This document shows positions 41,328 through 49,861 of a DNA stretch of 64,000 bases, piece by piece. A program made the position numbers and the translations under genes. The DNA is from Arthrobacter globiformis (GTDB taxonomy: Bacteria > Actinomycetota > Actinomycetes > Actinomycetales > Micrococcaceae). The first letter of the stretch is position 1. Each line of letters opens with the position of its first letter. The stretch is taken from the NCBI RefSeq assembly GCF_030817195.1, contig NZ_JAUSYZ010000001.1:2170001-2234000 (forward strand). The letters run 5' to 3'. Below the pieces are notes generated by a model that was not told the DNA's origin, ran no database searches, and was given only the letters and a program-made list of their open reading frames with translations.

Positions 41328-44153
41328 ATGAGCACTGTGGACAGCTTCGGTTCAAAAGGCAAACTTGATGTTGCCGGAACCGAATACGAAATTTTCCGGT
41401 TGAACTCCGTTGAAGGTTCAGAAACCCTTCCGTTCAGCCTTAAGGTACTGCTTGAAAACCTGCTAAGGACCGAGGACGGCGCGAACATCACCGCCGATCA
41501 CGTTCGCGCCCTGGCAGGATGGGACCCGAATGCCCAGCCCGACACCGAAATCCAGTTCACGCCCGCCCGCGTGATCATGCAGGACTTCACGGGTGTCCCC
41601 TGCGTGGTGGACCTTGCCACCATGCGCGAGGCAGTCAAGGAGCTCGGCGGCGATCCGAAGAGGGTGAACCCGCTTGCTCCGGCCGAGATGGTTATTGACC
41701 ACTCCGTCCAGATCGACGTTTTCGGTAACTCCGGCGCACTGGAGCGCAACATGGAGATCGAATACCAGCGCAATGGTGAGCGCTACCAGTTCCTGCGCTG
41801 GGGCCAGACCGCGTTCGACGACTTCAAGGTCGTCCCGCCGGGAACCGGCATCGTGCACCAGGTCAACATCGAATACCTGGCCCGCACCATCATGACCCGC
41901 GAAGTGGACGGCGCCCTGCGCGCATACCCCGACACCTGCGTCGGTACCGACTCGCACACCACCATGGTCAACGGCCTGGGTGTGCTCGGCTGGGGCGTCG
42001 GCGGCATCGAAGCCGAGGCGGCCATGCTTGGCCAGCCGGTTTCCATGCTCATCCCGCGCGTGGTCGGCTTCAAGCTCAGCGGCAGCATCCCTGCCGGTGC
42101 CACCGCCACCGACGTGGTGCTCACCATCACGGAGATGCTGCGCAAGCACGGCGTTGTGGGCAAGTTCGTGGAGTTCTACGGCGAAGGCGTTGCCGCGGTG
42201 CCGCTGGCCAACCGCGCCACCATCGGCAACATGAGCCCGGAGTTCGGCTCCACGGCTGCCATGTTCCCGATCGACGACGTCACCCTCGACTACCTGCGCC
42301 TCACCGGCCGCTCCGACGAGAACGTGGCCCTGGTGGAGGCCTACGCCAAGGAGCAGGGCCTCTGGCACGATCCTTCCCGCGAGATCAAGTTCTCCGAGTA
42401 CCTCGAGCTGGACCTCTCCACCGTGGTTCCGTCGATCGCCGGCCCGAAGCGTCCGCAGGACCGCATCGAGCTGACCGAGGCCAAGGACGAGTTCCGCCAC
42501 GACCTCAAGAACTACGTCACCCACGACGCCGACGCCGGCTCGCTGGATGAGTCGCTGGAGGAATCCTTCCCGGCTTCCGACCCGCCCTCCTTCACCACCG
42601 GCGCCACGCACGTGACCGACAGCGACCGCGTTCCGCCCAAGTACTCCGCCGCGCACGGTGCCGAGGGCCGCCATTCCAGCCCCGTCGCCGTGAAGATGGA
42701 GGATGGCCGCGAGTTCGACCTGGACCACGGAGCGGTGACCATCGCGTCAATCACCTCGTGCACCAACACGTCCAACCCGTCGGTCATGCTTGCCGCCGCC
42801 GTGCTGGCCCGCAACGCCGTGAACAAGGGCCTCACCGCCAAGCCGTGGGTCAAGACCTCCGTCGCCCCCGGCTCCAAGGTGGTCACCGACTACTACGAGA
42901 AGTCCGGCCTCACCCCGTACCTGGAGAAGCTCGGCTTCTACATCGTGGGCTACGGCTGCGCCACCTGCATCGGCAACTCCGGTCCGCTGGAAGCCGAGAT
43001 CTCCGAAGCCATCCAGGCCAACGACCTCGCCGTCAGCGCCGTGCTCTCGGGCAACCGCAACTTCGAAGGCCGCATCAACCCGGACGTCAAGATGAACTAC
43101 CTGGCCTCCCCGCCGCTGGTCATCGCCTACGCCCTGGCCGGTTCCATGGACTTCGACTTCGAAACCGACCCCCTGGGCAAGGACGAAGCAGGCAACGACG
43201 TCTTCCTGAAAGACATCTGGCCCAACCCGGTCGAGGTACAGGAAGTCATCGACTCCTCCATCGACAAGGAGATGTTCGCCAAGGGCTACGAGGGCGTCTT
43301 CGAGGGCGACGACCGCTGGAAGGCGCTCGACACCCCCGCCGGCGACACCTTCGCCTGGGATGAGAAGTCCACGTATGTCCGGAAGCCCCCGTACTTCGAG
43401 GGCATGAAGGCCCAGCCGGAGCCCGTGCAGGACATCGCCGGTGCCCGCGTGCTGCTCAAGCTCGGCGACTCTGTCACGACCGACCACATCTCCCCGGCCG
43501 GTTCGTTCAAGTCGGACACCCCCGCCGGGCAGTACCTGCTGGCCAACGGCGTGGAGCGCAAGGACTTCAACTCCTACGGCTCGCGCCGTGGCAACCACGA
43601 GGTCATGATCCGCGGCACGTTCGCGAACATCCGCATCAAGAACCAGCTCCTGGACGGCGTGGAGGGTGGCTTCACCCGCGACTTCACCCAGGCTGACGGC
43701 CCGCAGGCCTACGTCTACGACGCCGCACAGAACTACCAGGCAGCCGGCACCCCGCTGGTGGTCCTGGCCGGCAAGGAGTACGGCTCCGGTTCGTCCCGTG
43801 ACTGGGCCGCCAAGGGCACGGCACTGCTGGGCGTCAAGGCCGTCATCGCTGAGAGCTACGAGCGCATCCACCGCTCCAACCTCATCGGCATGGGCGTCCT
43901 TCCGCTGCAGTTCCCCGCCGGCGAATCCGCTGCCACGCTGGGCCTGACGGGCACGGAAACCTTCGCTGTGGAGGGCGTCACCGCCCTGAACGAAGGCACC
44001 ACGCCCAAGACCCTCAAGGTCACCGCCACCGCCGAGGACGGTTCCACCAAGTCCTTCGACGCAGTGCTCCGCATTGACACCCCCGGTGAAGCGGACTACT
44101 ACCGCAACGGCGGCATCCTGCAGTACGTCCTGCGCCAGATCTCCGCTAACTAG
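41328..44153 (+). CDS. acnA: Aconitate hydratase
   Basis: The TCA-cycle 4Fe-4S enzyme that interconverts citrate and isocitrate. In 941 residues it has the IRP/AcnA domain order. Cluster-binding cysteines are seen in SCTNTSNPS (Cys about 478) and YGCATCIGNSG (about 544 and 547). The swivel domain has GKEYGSGSSRDWAAKG near 815. Start ATG 41328 follows AGAGGAG. An actinobacterial insert at about 400-470 contains SLDESLEESFPASDPPSF; the ESFPASDPP core (412-420) is a short motif I also associate with unrelated small bacterial proteins. No acnR regulator follows the gene, unlike in corynebacteria. Confidence 0.96.
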   Translation: MSTVDSFGSKGKLDVAGTEYEIFRLNSVEGSETLPFSLKVLLENLLRTEDGANITADHVRALAGWDPNAQPDTEIQFTPARVIMQDFTGVPCVVDLATMREAVKELGGDPKRVNPLAPAEMVIDHSVQIDVFGNSGALERNMEIEYQRNGERYQFLRWGQTAFDDFKVVPPGTGIVHQVNIEYLARTIMTREVDGALRAYPDTCVGTDSHTTMVNGLGVLGWGVGGIEAEAAMLGQPVSMLIPRVVGFKLSGSIPAGATATDVVLTITEMLRKHGVVGKFVEFYGEGVAAVPLANRATIGNMSPEFGSTAAMFPIDDVTLDYLRLTGRSDENVALVEAYAKEQGLWHDPSREIKFSEYLELDLSTVVPSIAGPKRPQDRIELTEAKDEFRHDLKNYVTHDADAGSLDESLEESFPASDPPSFTTGATHVTDSDRVPPKYSAAHGAEGRHSSPVAVKMEDGREFDLDHGAVTIASITSCTNTSNPSVMLAAAVLARNAVNKGLTAKPWVKTSVAPGSKVVTDYYEKSGLTPYLEKLGFYIVGYGCATCIGNSGPLEAEISEAIQANDLAVSAVLSGNRNFEGRINPDVKMNYLASPPLVIAYALAGSMDFDFETDPLGKDEAGNDVFLKDIWPNPVEVQEVIDSSIDKEMFAKGYEGVFEGDDRWKALDTPAGDTFAWDEKSTYVRKPPYFEGMKAQPEPVQDIAGARVLLKLGDSVTTDHISPAGSFKSDTPAGQYLLANGVERKDFNSYGSRRGNHEVMIRGTFANIRIKNQLLDGVEGGFTRDFTQADGPQAYVYDAAQNYQAAGTPLVVLAGKEYGSGSSRDWAAKGTALLGVKAVIAESYERIHRSNLIGMGVLPLQFPAGESAATLGLTGTETFAVEGVTALNEGTTPKTLKVTATAEDGSTKSFDAVLRIDTPGEADYYRNGGILQYVLRQISAN

Positions 44154-44195
44154 CGGGATTTTGCCGGGCCAGCCCCGGCAAGCAGTGCGATGAGG

Positions 44196-44226
44196 CCCCG
44201 GCCGGTCACTTGACCGGCCGGGGTTT
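44196..44226 (+). terminator. acnA terminator
   Basis: CCCCGGCCGGTCA (44196-44208) pairs exactly with 44211-44223 and is followed by TTT. It lies 43 bp beyond the acnA stop codon. Confidence 0.75.
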
Positions 44227-44292
44227 CTGCATTGCTGCCAGCGCGGAGGCGCTACAGTTAATAGGCATGTCTACCAGCCGAAGGAGGGGCCG

Positions 44293-46266
44293 TTGGGAAT
44301 CTTGGAGACCATCCGGAATCCGCAGGACCTGAGCAAGTTGTCCGCGGCGCAGCTGGACCAGCTGGCCGCCGAGATCAGGGAATTCCTGATCGGCAACGTC
44401 TCCCAGACGGGAGGGCACCTGGGTCCCAACCTCGGCGTCGTCGAACTGACCATGGCGGTGCACCGGATCTTCGATTCGCCCCGCGACAGCATCGTTTTCG
44501 ACACCGGCCACCAGTCGTACGTGCACAAGCTCCTCACCGGACGGCACGATTTCAGCACCCTCCGCCAGCAGGGCGGCCTGTCCGGCTACCCGGACCGCGC
44601 GGAATCGGAGCACGACATCGTCGAAAGCTCCCACGCCTCATCCTCACTGTCCTGGGCCGACGGCATTTCCCGCGCCCGCCAGCTGACCGGTGACGGCGAC
44701 CGGTACGTCGTCGCCGTCGTCGGGGACGGTGCCCTCACCGGCGGCATGGCCTGGGAAGCCATCAACAACATCGCGGCGGACAAGAAACGCCGCGTCGTGA
44801 TTGTCGTGAACGACAACGGCCGCTCCTACGCACCCACCGTCGGCGGCTTTGCCGACTACCTGGCGTCGCTGCGCCCCACCATCGACTCCCTCCGCGCCGC
44901 CCCGGCCTACGAGCGTGCCCTGGACTGGTGGAAGAAAAAACTTCAGAACGGCGGCCCCGCCGGCCAGTTCACCTACAAGAGCCTGCACGCCATGAAGAAG
45001 GGCATCAAGGACTGGTGGGCCCCGCAGGGCATGTTCGAGGACCTCGGCATGAAGTACATCGGCCCGGTGGACGGCCACAACCTCCAGGCCATGGAACACG
45101 CCCTCTCCACAGCCAGGAACTTCGCCGGCCCGGTCATCGTGCACGCCATGACGGAGAAGGGCCACGGGTACGCCCCTGCCCGCGCGCACGAAGCGGACCA
45201 GTTCCACGCCGTCGGGATCATTGACCCCGAAACGGGCGAGCCCGCGGAAGCCGGCGGCGCCAAGTCCTGGACCTCGGTGTTCGCTGATGAAATCGCCGCC
45301 ATCGCCGATGAGCGCAAGGACATTGTCGGCATCACCGGCGCCATGCTCATCCCCGTCGGGCTGCACAAGTTCGCTGCACGCTACCCGGAGCGCGTGTTCG
45401 ACGTCGGCATCGCCGAACAGCACGCCCTCACCTCCGCTGCGGGCATGGCTTTCGGCGGGCTGCACCCTGTTGTCGCCGTCTACGCCACCTTCCTCAACCG
45501 CGCCTTCGACCAGCTGCTGATGGACGTCGCCCTGCACAAGGCCGGCGTGACAGTTGTCCTGGACCGCGCCGGCGTCACCGGTCCGGACGGTGCCAGCCAC
45601 CACGGGATGTGGGACATGGCCATGGTCCAGATCGTTCCCGGGCTGCACCTGGCCGCGCCACGTGACGCCACAAGGCTGCGCGAGGAGCTCCGCGAGGCGG
45701 TCGCCATTGGGGACGCCCCCACTGTCATCCGCTATTCCAAGGGCACCGTCGGCGCCGAGGTCGAGGCCATCGAGCAGCTGTCCGACGGCGTGGACGTGCT
45801 GTCCCGCCGCCCGGCCGGGTCCACCGAGAACGATGTCCTGATCGTCAGCGTGGGCGCCATGTCCGAGCTGGCCCTGAACGTCGCCAACCGGCTGGGCGCC
45901 CAGGGCATCAGCACCACCGTCGTGGACCCGCGCTGGGTCCTCCCGGTCAGGAAGTCGATCATCGCCCTGGCCGCCAGGCACCGCCTCGTCATCTGCATCG
46001 AGGACGGCGTCCGCGCAGGGGGAGTCGGGTCCAGGATCCGCCAGGAGATGCGCGCCGCCGGCGTGGATACCGCCTTGAACGAGGTGGGCCTGCCGGTCGA
46101 ATTCCTGGACCACGGCACCCGGAGCCAGGTGCTGGAGCGGGTGGGCCTTACCGCCCAGCAGATCACCCACGACGTCGTCGCCCAGGTTCTCGGGACCAAG
46201 GTTCCGTTCGCCCGTCCGCTGCCCGGACAGGAACACCCCACCACCGGAAGCCTGCCCAAACTGTGA
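44293..46266 (+). CDS. dxs: 1-deoxy-D-xylulose-5-phosphate synthase
   Basis: A thiamine-diphosphate enzyme that condenses pyruvate and glyceraldehyde-3-phosphate, the first step of the MEP isoprenoid pathway. In 657 residues the N-terminal domain has GGHLGPNLGVVELT (about 39-52) and the TPP motif GDGALTGGMAWEAINN...NDN (about 146-178). The transketolase middle domain has RVFDVGIAEQHALTSAAGMA (about 369-388). The start is TTG 44293 with AAGGAGGGG 9 bp upstream, a strong ribosome site compensating for the weak start codon. It overlaps the DUF402 gene by 4 bp (GTGA). Confidence 0.96.
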   Translation: MGILETIRNPQDLSKLSAAQLDQLAAEIREFLIGNVSQTGGHLGPNLGVVELTMAVHRIFDSPRDSIVFDTGHQSYVHKLLTGRHDFSTLRQQGGLSGYPDRAESEHDIVESSHASSSLSWADGISRARQLTGDGDRYVVAVVGDGALTGGMAWEAINNIAADKKRRVVIVVNDNGRSYAPTVGGFADYLASLRPTIDSLRAAPAYERALDWWKKKLQNGGPAGQFTYKSLHAMKKGIKDWWAPQGMFEDLGMKYIGPVDGHNLQAMEHALSTARNFAGPVIVHAMTEKGHGYAPARAHEADQFHAVGIIDPETGEPAEAGGAKSWTSVFADEIAAIADERKDIVGITGAMLIPVGLHKFAARYPERVFDVGIAEQHALTSAAGMAFGGLHPVVAVYATFLNRAFDQLLMDVALHKAGVTVVLDRAGVTGPDGASHHGMWDMAMVQIVPGLHLAAPRDATRLREELREAVAIGDAPTVIRYSKGTVGAEVEAIEQLSDGVDVLSRRPAGSTENDVLIVSVGAMSELALNVANRLGAQGISTTVVDPRWVLPVRKSIIALAARHRLVICIEDGVRAGGVGSRIRQEMRAAGVDTALNEVGLPVEFLDHGTRSQVLERVGLTAQQITHDVVAQVLGTKVPFARPLPGQEHPTTGSLPKL

Positions 46267-46808
46267 GGGAGCCCGCTTCCCTTCAGCCAGGCGAACTGGT
46301 GGTGTCCCGGAACCGCAAATGGGACGGCTCGGCACACTGGGTGGTTCCCGGCAGGTACCTCGGCGAGGACCGGCACGGCTGGTGGATTTTCCAGCCGGCC
46401 AATGAGTTCTGCTCGCGCCCCGGCGCCGCCTTCTACACGGCATCCGATGCCGTGCTCCTGGTCCCGCGGACCGGGGAGTTCGTGGTCACCTTCTACGACG
46501 ACACCTACCCGGGCGACTTCCGCGTCTACGTCGACCTGGCCACCGGCCACGAGTGGCGCAGGATCAAGCCGGACGTGACGGAATTCCATGTCATCGACAT
46601 GGACCTCGACGTGATCCGCTCCGTGCAGCGCGGTGTGTTCGTCGACGACGAGGACGAGTTCGCCGCACACCGGCTCCGCATGGAGTACCCTGAGACGCTG
46701 GTGCGCGCCATGCAGGCTGAGTGCGACGCCCTGTTCCTTGCCGTCAAGGGACAGGATGCCCCCTTCGACGGCACCGACACCATTTGGATTACGAGAGGAC
46801 GGGCATGA
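46263..46808 (+). CDS. DUF402 domain-containing protein
   Basis: A 181-residue DUF402 (FomD-like barrel) protein. The conserved metal/nucleotide-binding region spans about 60-135, with FVVTFYDDTYPGDFRVYVDLATGHEW and VTEFHVIDMDLDVI, where Asp/Lys residues bind a divalent metal in characterised members. Characterised relatives hydrolyse nucleoside diphosphates or CMP-linked phosphonates. It starts at GTG 46263 within the dxs stop and ends in an ATGA overlap with the next gene. Its role next to dxs is unknown. Confidence 0.85.
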   Translation: MREPASLQPGELVVSRNRKWDGSAHWVVPGRYLGEDRHGWWIFQPANEFCSRPGAAFYTASDAVLLVPRTGEFVVTFYDDTYPGDFRVYVDLATGHEWRRIKPDVTEFHVIDMDLDVIRSVQRGVFVDDEDEFAAHRLRMEYPETLVRAMQAECDALFLAVKGQDAPFDGTDTIWITRGRA

Positions 46809-47365
46809 GCGGAATTATCCGGGTCTACAAGCGCGACGACGAAGGGACCCTGCTGTTCCGGGAAGCCTGGTATGACGAGGACTACAGCCAGTTCGTCATG
46901 AACCACGGCGCCGTGGGGCACCAGAGCAAGACCCAGGAAACGGACGTGCCGGACGCCGAGGCCGCCGAACGCCTGATGGACGCCTTCGAGATGGCCTGCA
47001 CCGAGGACGGCTACGCCGAGATTCCGGATGAGGAGCAGTACTGGGTGGTGGCCCAGTACGCACTGAAGACCAGGGAAGGCACCAGCCGCGACCGCTACCT
47101 GGAGGAAAAGGCGAAGGATGCACTTTCCGGCCACCTGGCCTGGCGCGGCCTGGGCATTGTGGACCGCTCGGAATTCAGCGACGCCAAGCTCAACATCTTC
47201 TGCCTCTGCCCGGACGTGAACAAGGCCGTGAACGCGATCAAGGTCTGCATCCGCGGCGAGGACCTGGACTTCACCAAGCTGAGCATTGGAGCCGCCCCTT
47301 TCGGCGACCTCTCGGCCCTCAAGCTCAAGCATTCACCCAAGCAGGTGACCAGCTTCACCCTCTAA
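46805..47365 (+). CDS. Uncharacterised protein in the dxs operon
   Basis: A 186-residue soluble protein that I do not recognise. It is acidic in the middle (DVPDAEAAERLMDAFEMACTEDGY) and has a C-terminal alpha/beta stretch (DAKLNIFCLCPDVNKAVNAIKVCIRGEDLDFTKLSIG). No signal peptide, membrane segment or known catalytic motif is seen. Cysteines at about 140 and 142 (FCLCPD) and 154 are the only notable reactive residues. Start ATG 46805 overlaps the DUF402 stop, so dxs, DUF402 and this gene are translated as one coupled set. Confidence 0.8.
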   Translation: MSGIIRVYKRDDEGTLLFREAWYDEDYSQFVMNHGAVGHQSKTQETDVPDAEAAERLMDAFEMACTEDGYAEIPDEEQYWVVAQYALKTREGTSRDRYLEEKAKDALSGHLAWRGLGIVDRSEFSDAKLNIFCLCPDVNKAVNAIKVCIRGEDLDFTKLSIGAAPFGDLSALKLKHSPKQVTSFTL

Positions 47366-47405
47366 GGCAGTTCCAGCAGTCACAGCACCAGGAAGGCAGA
47401 ACGTC

Positions 47406-47624
47406 ATGACGAAGAAGTCAGCCCAGCCGGGACGCACGCCGCTTCCGCGGGGCCTCGCCTCGCCCGACCGCAGAATCCTCGCCCACTCCGGCGTGGAGTC
47501 CCTTGAACAGCTGGCACAGTTCGGCCGGCGCCAGCTGGCCGCGCTGCCGGGCATCTGTCCGCGGACCCTGGCCCAGCTCCAGGATGCGCTGGAGGAGCAC
47601 GGCCTGGACTTCGCCTCCGCCTGA
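47406..47624 (+). CDS. Small helix-hairpin-helix protein
   Basis: A 72-residue protein whose core, LASPDRRILAHSGVESLEQLAQFGRRQLAALPGICPRTLAQLQDALEE in two parts, has the pattern of a helix-hairpin-helix domain like that of the RNA polymerase alpha C-terminal domain. Similar stand-alone proteins in actinobacteria are taken to bind DNA. It starts at ATG 47406, 40 bp after the previous gene, with GGAAGGC about 8 bp upstream. No operon partner is obvious beyond the upstream set. Confidence 0.7.
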   Translation: MTKKSAQPGRTPLPRGLASPDRRILAHSGVESLEQLAQFGRRQLAALPGICPRTLAQLQDALEEHGLDFASA

Positions 47625-47635
47625 GCCCGCCCTCG

Positions 47636-47664
47636 AAGCGACGGTTCCGCCAAGCGACGGTTCC
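47636..47664 (+). repeat. 13-bp direct repeat after the helix-hairpin-helix gene
   Basis: AAGCGACGGTTCC occurs at 47636-47648 and 47652-47664, a 16-bp period, with a third diverged copy (GAAGAGACGG) following. Confidence 0.6.
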
Positions 47665-47728
47665 CCGAAGAGACGGCCTGAAAGGCCGGCCGCGAAAGCT
47701 GCCGCCGGCGCCGTTATAGGGTGATTCC

Positions 47729-48706
47729 ATGACTGAATACCGCCGTCTTGGAAAATCCGGACTGACCGTCTCCGTCGTGGGCCTCGGCTGCAACAACCTG
47801 GGCCGGGCAAACACGGTGACCGAATCGCAGGAGGGCACGGACGCCGTCGTGCATGCCGCCCTCGACGCCGGGGTGACGCTCTTCGACGTCGCCGACACCT
47901 ACGGCCGGGAACCGGGACTCAGCGAAACGATGCTCGGCAAGGCTCTGGGGGCCAGGCGCGGCGACGTTGTGGTGGCCACCAAGTTCGGCATGGATATGCG
48001 CGGAGCCAACGGCGAGGACTTCGGCGCCCGCGGTTCGCGGCGTTACATCATCCGCGCCGCGGAGGCCTCGCTGCGGCGGCTCGGAACCGACTACATCGAC
48101 CTGTACCAGTTCCACACGCCCGACCCCCTGACGCCGATCGAGGAGACCCTCGACGCGCTGAACGACCTCGTCAGCGCTGGCAAGGTGCGCTACATCGGCC
48201 ACTCGAACCGCGCCGGCTGGCAGATCGCGGAGGCCGAATACGTGGCGCGCGCCCGCGGCGGGGCCCGGTTTGTCTCCGCGCAGAACCACTACAACCTCCT
48301 GGACCGCCGCGCCGAGCAGGAGGTCACCCCGGCGGCCGAGGCGTACGGCCTGGGTGTACTGCCTTACTTCCCGCTGGCCAACGGCCTGCTCACCGGCAAG
48401 TACGCGCAGGACCAGGCACCGGAAGGATCACGCCTCAGCCACACGCGGACCAACCTGGTGCATGATGCCGACTGGCAGCAGCTGAAGGCGTTCAGCGCCT
48501 TCGCCGCCGCCCGCGACCTGACCGAAGTGCAGGTGGCCTTCTCCTGGCTGGCGGCGCAGCCCTCGGTCAGCAGCGTGATTGCCGGCGCCACCCGTCCGGA
48601 ACAGGTCCGGCAGAACGCCGGGGCGGTGGCCTGGGTGCCGGACCGGGCCGAACTCGACGAACTGGATGCCATCTTCCCGCAGACCCCCAAGGTGGCCTTG
48701 TTCTGA
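47729..48706 (+). CDS. Aldo/keto reductase
   Basis: A 325-residue NADPH-dependent oxidoreductase with the TIM-barrel AKR pattern. The catalytic Asp and Tyr lie in LFDVADTYGREPG (about 51-63), the lysine in VVVATKFGMD (about 83-92) and the histidine in YQFHTPDPLTP (about 125). C-terminal cofactor residues lie in VSSVIAGATRPEQVRQN (about 285). A TATAGG box ends 8 bp before the ATG, so the leader is very short. It overlaps the nucleoside hydrolase by 1 bp (TGATG). The substrate is unknown; coupling to the hydrolase suggests a sugar or sugar-derived aldehyde, but this is inference. Confidence 0.9.
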   Translation: MTEYRRLGKSGLTVSVVGLGCNNLGRANTVTESQEGTDAVVHAALDAGVTLFDVADTYGREPGLSETMLGKALGARRGDVVVATKFGMDMRGANGEDFGARGSRRYIIRAAEASLRRLGTDYIDLYQFHTPDPLTPIEETLDALNDLVSAGKVRYIGHSNRAGWQIAEAEYVARARGGARFVSAQNHYNLLDRRAEQEVTPAAEAYGLGVLPYFPLANGLLTGKYAQDQAPEGSRLSHTRTNLVHDADWQQLKAFSAFAAARDLTEVQVAFSWLAAQPSVSSVIAGATRPEQVRQNAGAVAWVPDRAELDELDAIFPQTPKVALF

Positions 48707-49737
48707 TGCCCTCCATCCTCATGGATGTTGACACCGGGATCGATGACGCCCTCGCGCTGGTGTACCTGCTGTCCCGGCCGGAAGTCCGGGTCGAGGCCAT
48801 CACGTGCACGGCGGGCAATGTTGGCGCCCGCCAGGTGGCACTGAACAACCTCGCATTGCTGGAACTCTGCGGCCGGGCCGGGATTGAAGTTGCCGTGGGC
48901 GCGGAGGTGCCCCTGCAGATTCCGCTGGTCACCACGGAAGAAACCCACGGCCCGCAGGGGATCGGCTATGCCGAGCTCCCGCTGCCGAAGCAGGAGATTT
49001 CACCGCGGCACGCCGTGGACGTCTGGGTCGAAGCGGCCCGGGCACGCCCTGGTGAAATCACCGGGCTCATCACCGGGCCGCTGACGAACTTCGCCCTGGC
49101 CCTGCGGGCGGAACCTGACCTTCCCAAACTGCTCAAGGGACTGGTCATCATGGGCGGCTGCTTCAACTACCAGGGCAACACGACGCCGACGGCGGAGTGG
49201 AACGTTTCCGTGGACCCGCACGCGGCCGCGGAGGTCTTCGCCGCCTACAGCGGCCTTCCGGAAGAGAACCTTCCGGTGGTGTGCGCGCTCGAGACCACGG
49301 AACGCATCGAGCTGCGTCCCGAGCACCTGCAGCGGCTCGCGGAGGCTGCCGGAGCCGAACCCGAACTGGTGCTGCCCGAACAGCCGGAGGGGCAGCGCAG
49401 CCGCTCGGGCAACCCGCTGGTGGCGTGCCTTTCGGATGCCATCCGCTTCTACATGGAGTTCCACCGGCTGTACGACCAGGGCTTCATCGCACACATGCAT
49501 GACGCCTTCGCCGCCGCTGCGGCCATCGGGCGCACGCCCTACGGCACCCGGCCGGCCACCGTGCACGTGGAAACGGAGGCGCCCCGCCTCGTCGGGACCA
49601 CTGTCGCCGACTTCAGGGGCATCTGGAAGGAGCCGTCCAATGCACGGATCGTCACCTCGAATGACCCCGCGCAGTGCTTCGACGAACTGATCTCCTCGGT
49701 GGGCGCCCTGGCCGCCGCCGTGGGGAAACGGCCGTAG
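48706..49737 (+). CDS. Nucleoside hydrolase (IunH/Rih family)
   Basis: Cleaves the N-glycosidic bond of ribonucleosides to base plus ribose. In 343 residues the calcium-binding motif DVDTGIDDA lies at residues 7-15, further family blocks include GEITGLITGPLTNFALAL (about 117-134) and GGCFNYQGNTTPTAEWNVSVDP (about 150-171), and the late catalytic-region AHMHDAFAAAA is near 264. It starts inside the stop of the aldo/keto reductase gene. An ECF-type importer begins 124 bp downstream, so the pair may import a nucleoside and hydrolyse it. Specificity (purine, pyrimidine or modified nucleoside) cannot be read from the motifs. Confidence 0.92.
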   Translation: MPSILMDVDTGIDDALALVYLLSRPEVRVEAITCTAGNVGARQVALNNLALLELCGRAGIEVAVGAEVPLQIPLVTTEETHGPQGIGYAELPLPKQEISPRHAVDVWVEAARARPGEITGLITGPLTNFALALRAEPDLPKLLKGLVIMGGCFNYQGNTTPTAEWNVSVDPHAAAEVFAAYSGLPEENLPVVCALETTERIELRPEHLQRLAEAAGAEPELVLPEQPEGQRSRSGNPLVACLSDAIRFYMEFHRLYDQGFIAHMHDAFAAAAAIGRTPYGTRPATVHVETEAPRLVGTTVADFRGIWKEPSNARIVTSNDPAQCFDELISSVGALAAAVGKRP

Positions 49738-49758
49738 CACGCCGTGCCCGCGGGTCGG

Positions 49759-49764
49759 TAGGAT
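49759..49764 (+). promoter_or_regulatory. -10 box TAGGAT before the ECF operon
   Basis: A good -10 hexamer 98 bp before the S-component start. No clear -35 box is seen. Transcription would begin near 49771, just before the structured leader. Confidence 0.4.
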
Positions 49765-49770
49765 GGTAGC

Positions 49771-49861
49771 CGCGCCAAGGTGACATAGGCGCCTGCTTCC
49801 GCGCACGTGGAAGATCACGCCACGGGTGCGGGACCCGCCGTTTTCAGCCTAAGGATCCACC
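49771..49861 (+). ncRNA. Structured 5' leader of the ECF transporter operon, riboswitch candidate
   Basis: Three short stems can be drawn by eye: GCGCC (49772-49776) with GGCGC (49788-49792); CTTCC (49796-49800) with GGAAG (49809-49813), competing with CGTGG (49806-49810) and CCACG (49820-49824); and CGGGT (49823-49827) with ACCCG (49833-49837). The two competing pairings would give alternative folds. I do not recognise the thiamine, cobalamin, FMN or preQ1 consensus. ECF vitamin/nucleobase importers are often riboswitch-controlled, so this is worth testing, but it could be chance pairing in GC-rich DNA. Confidence 0.3.
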
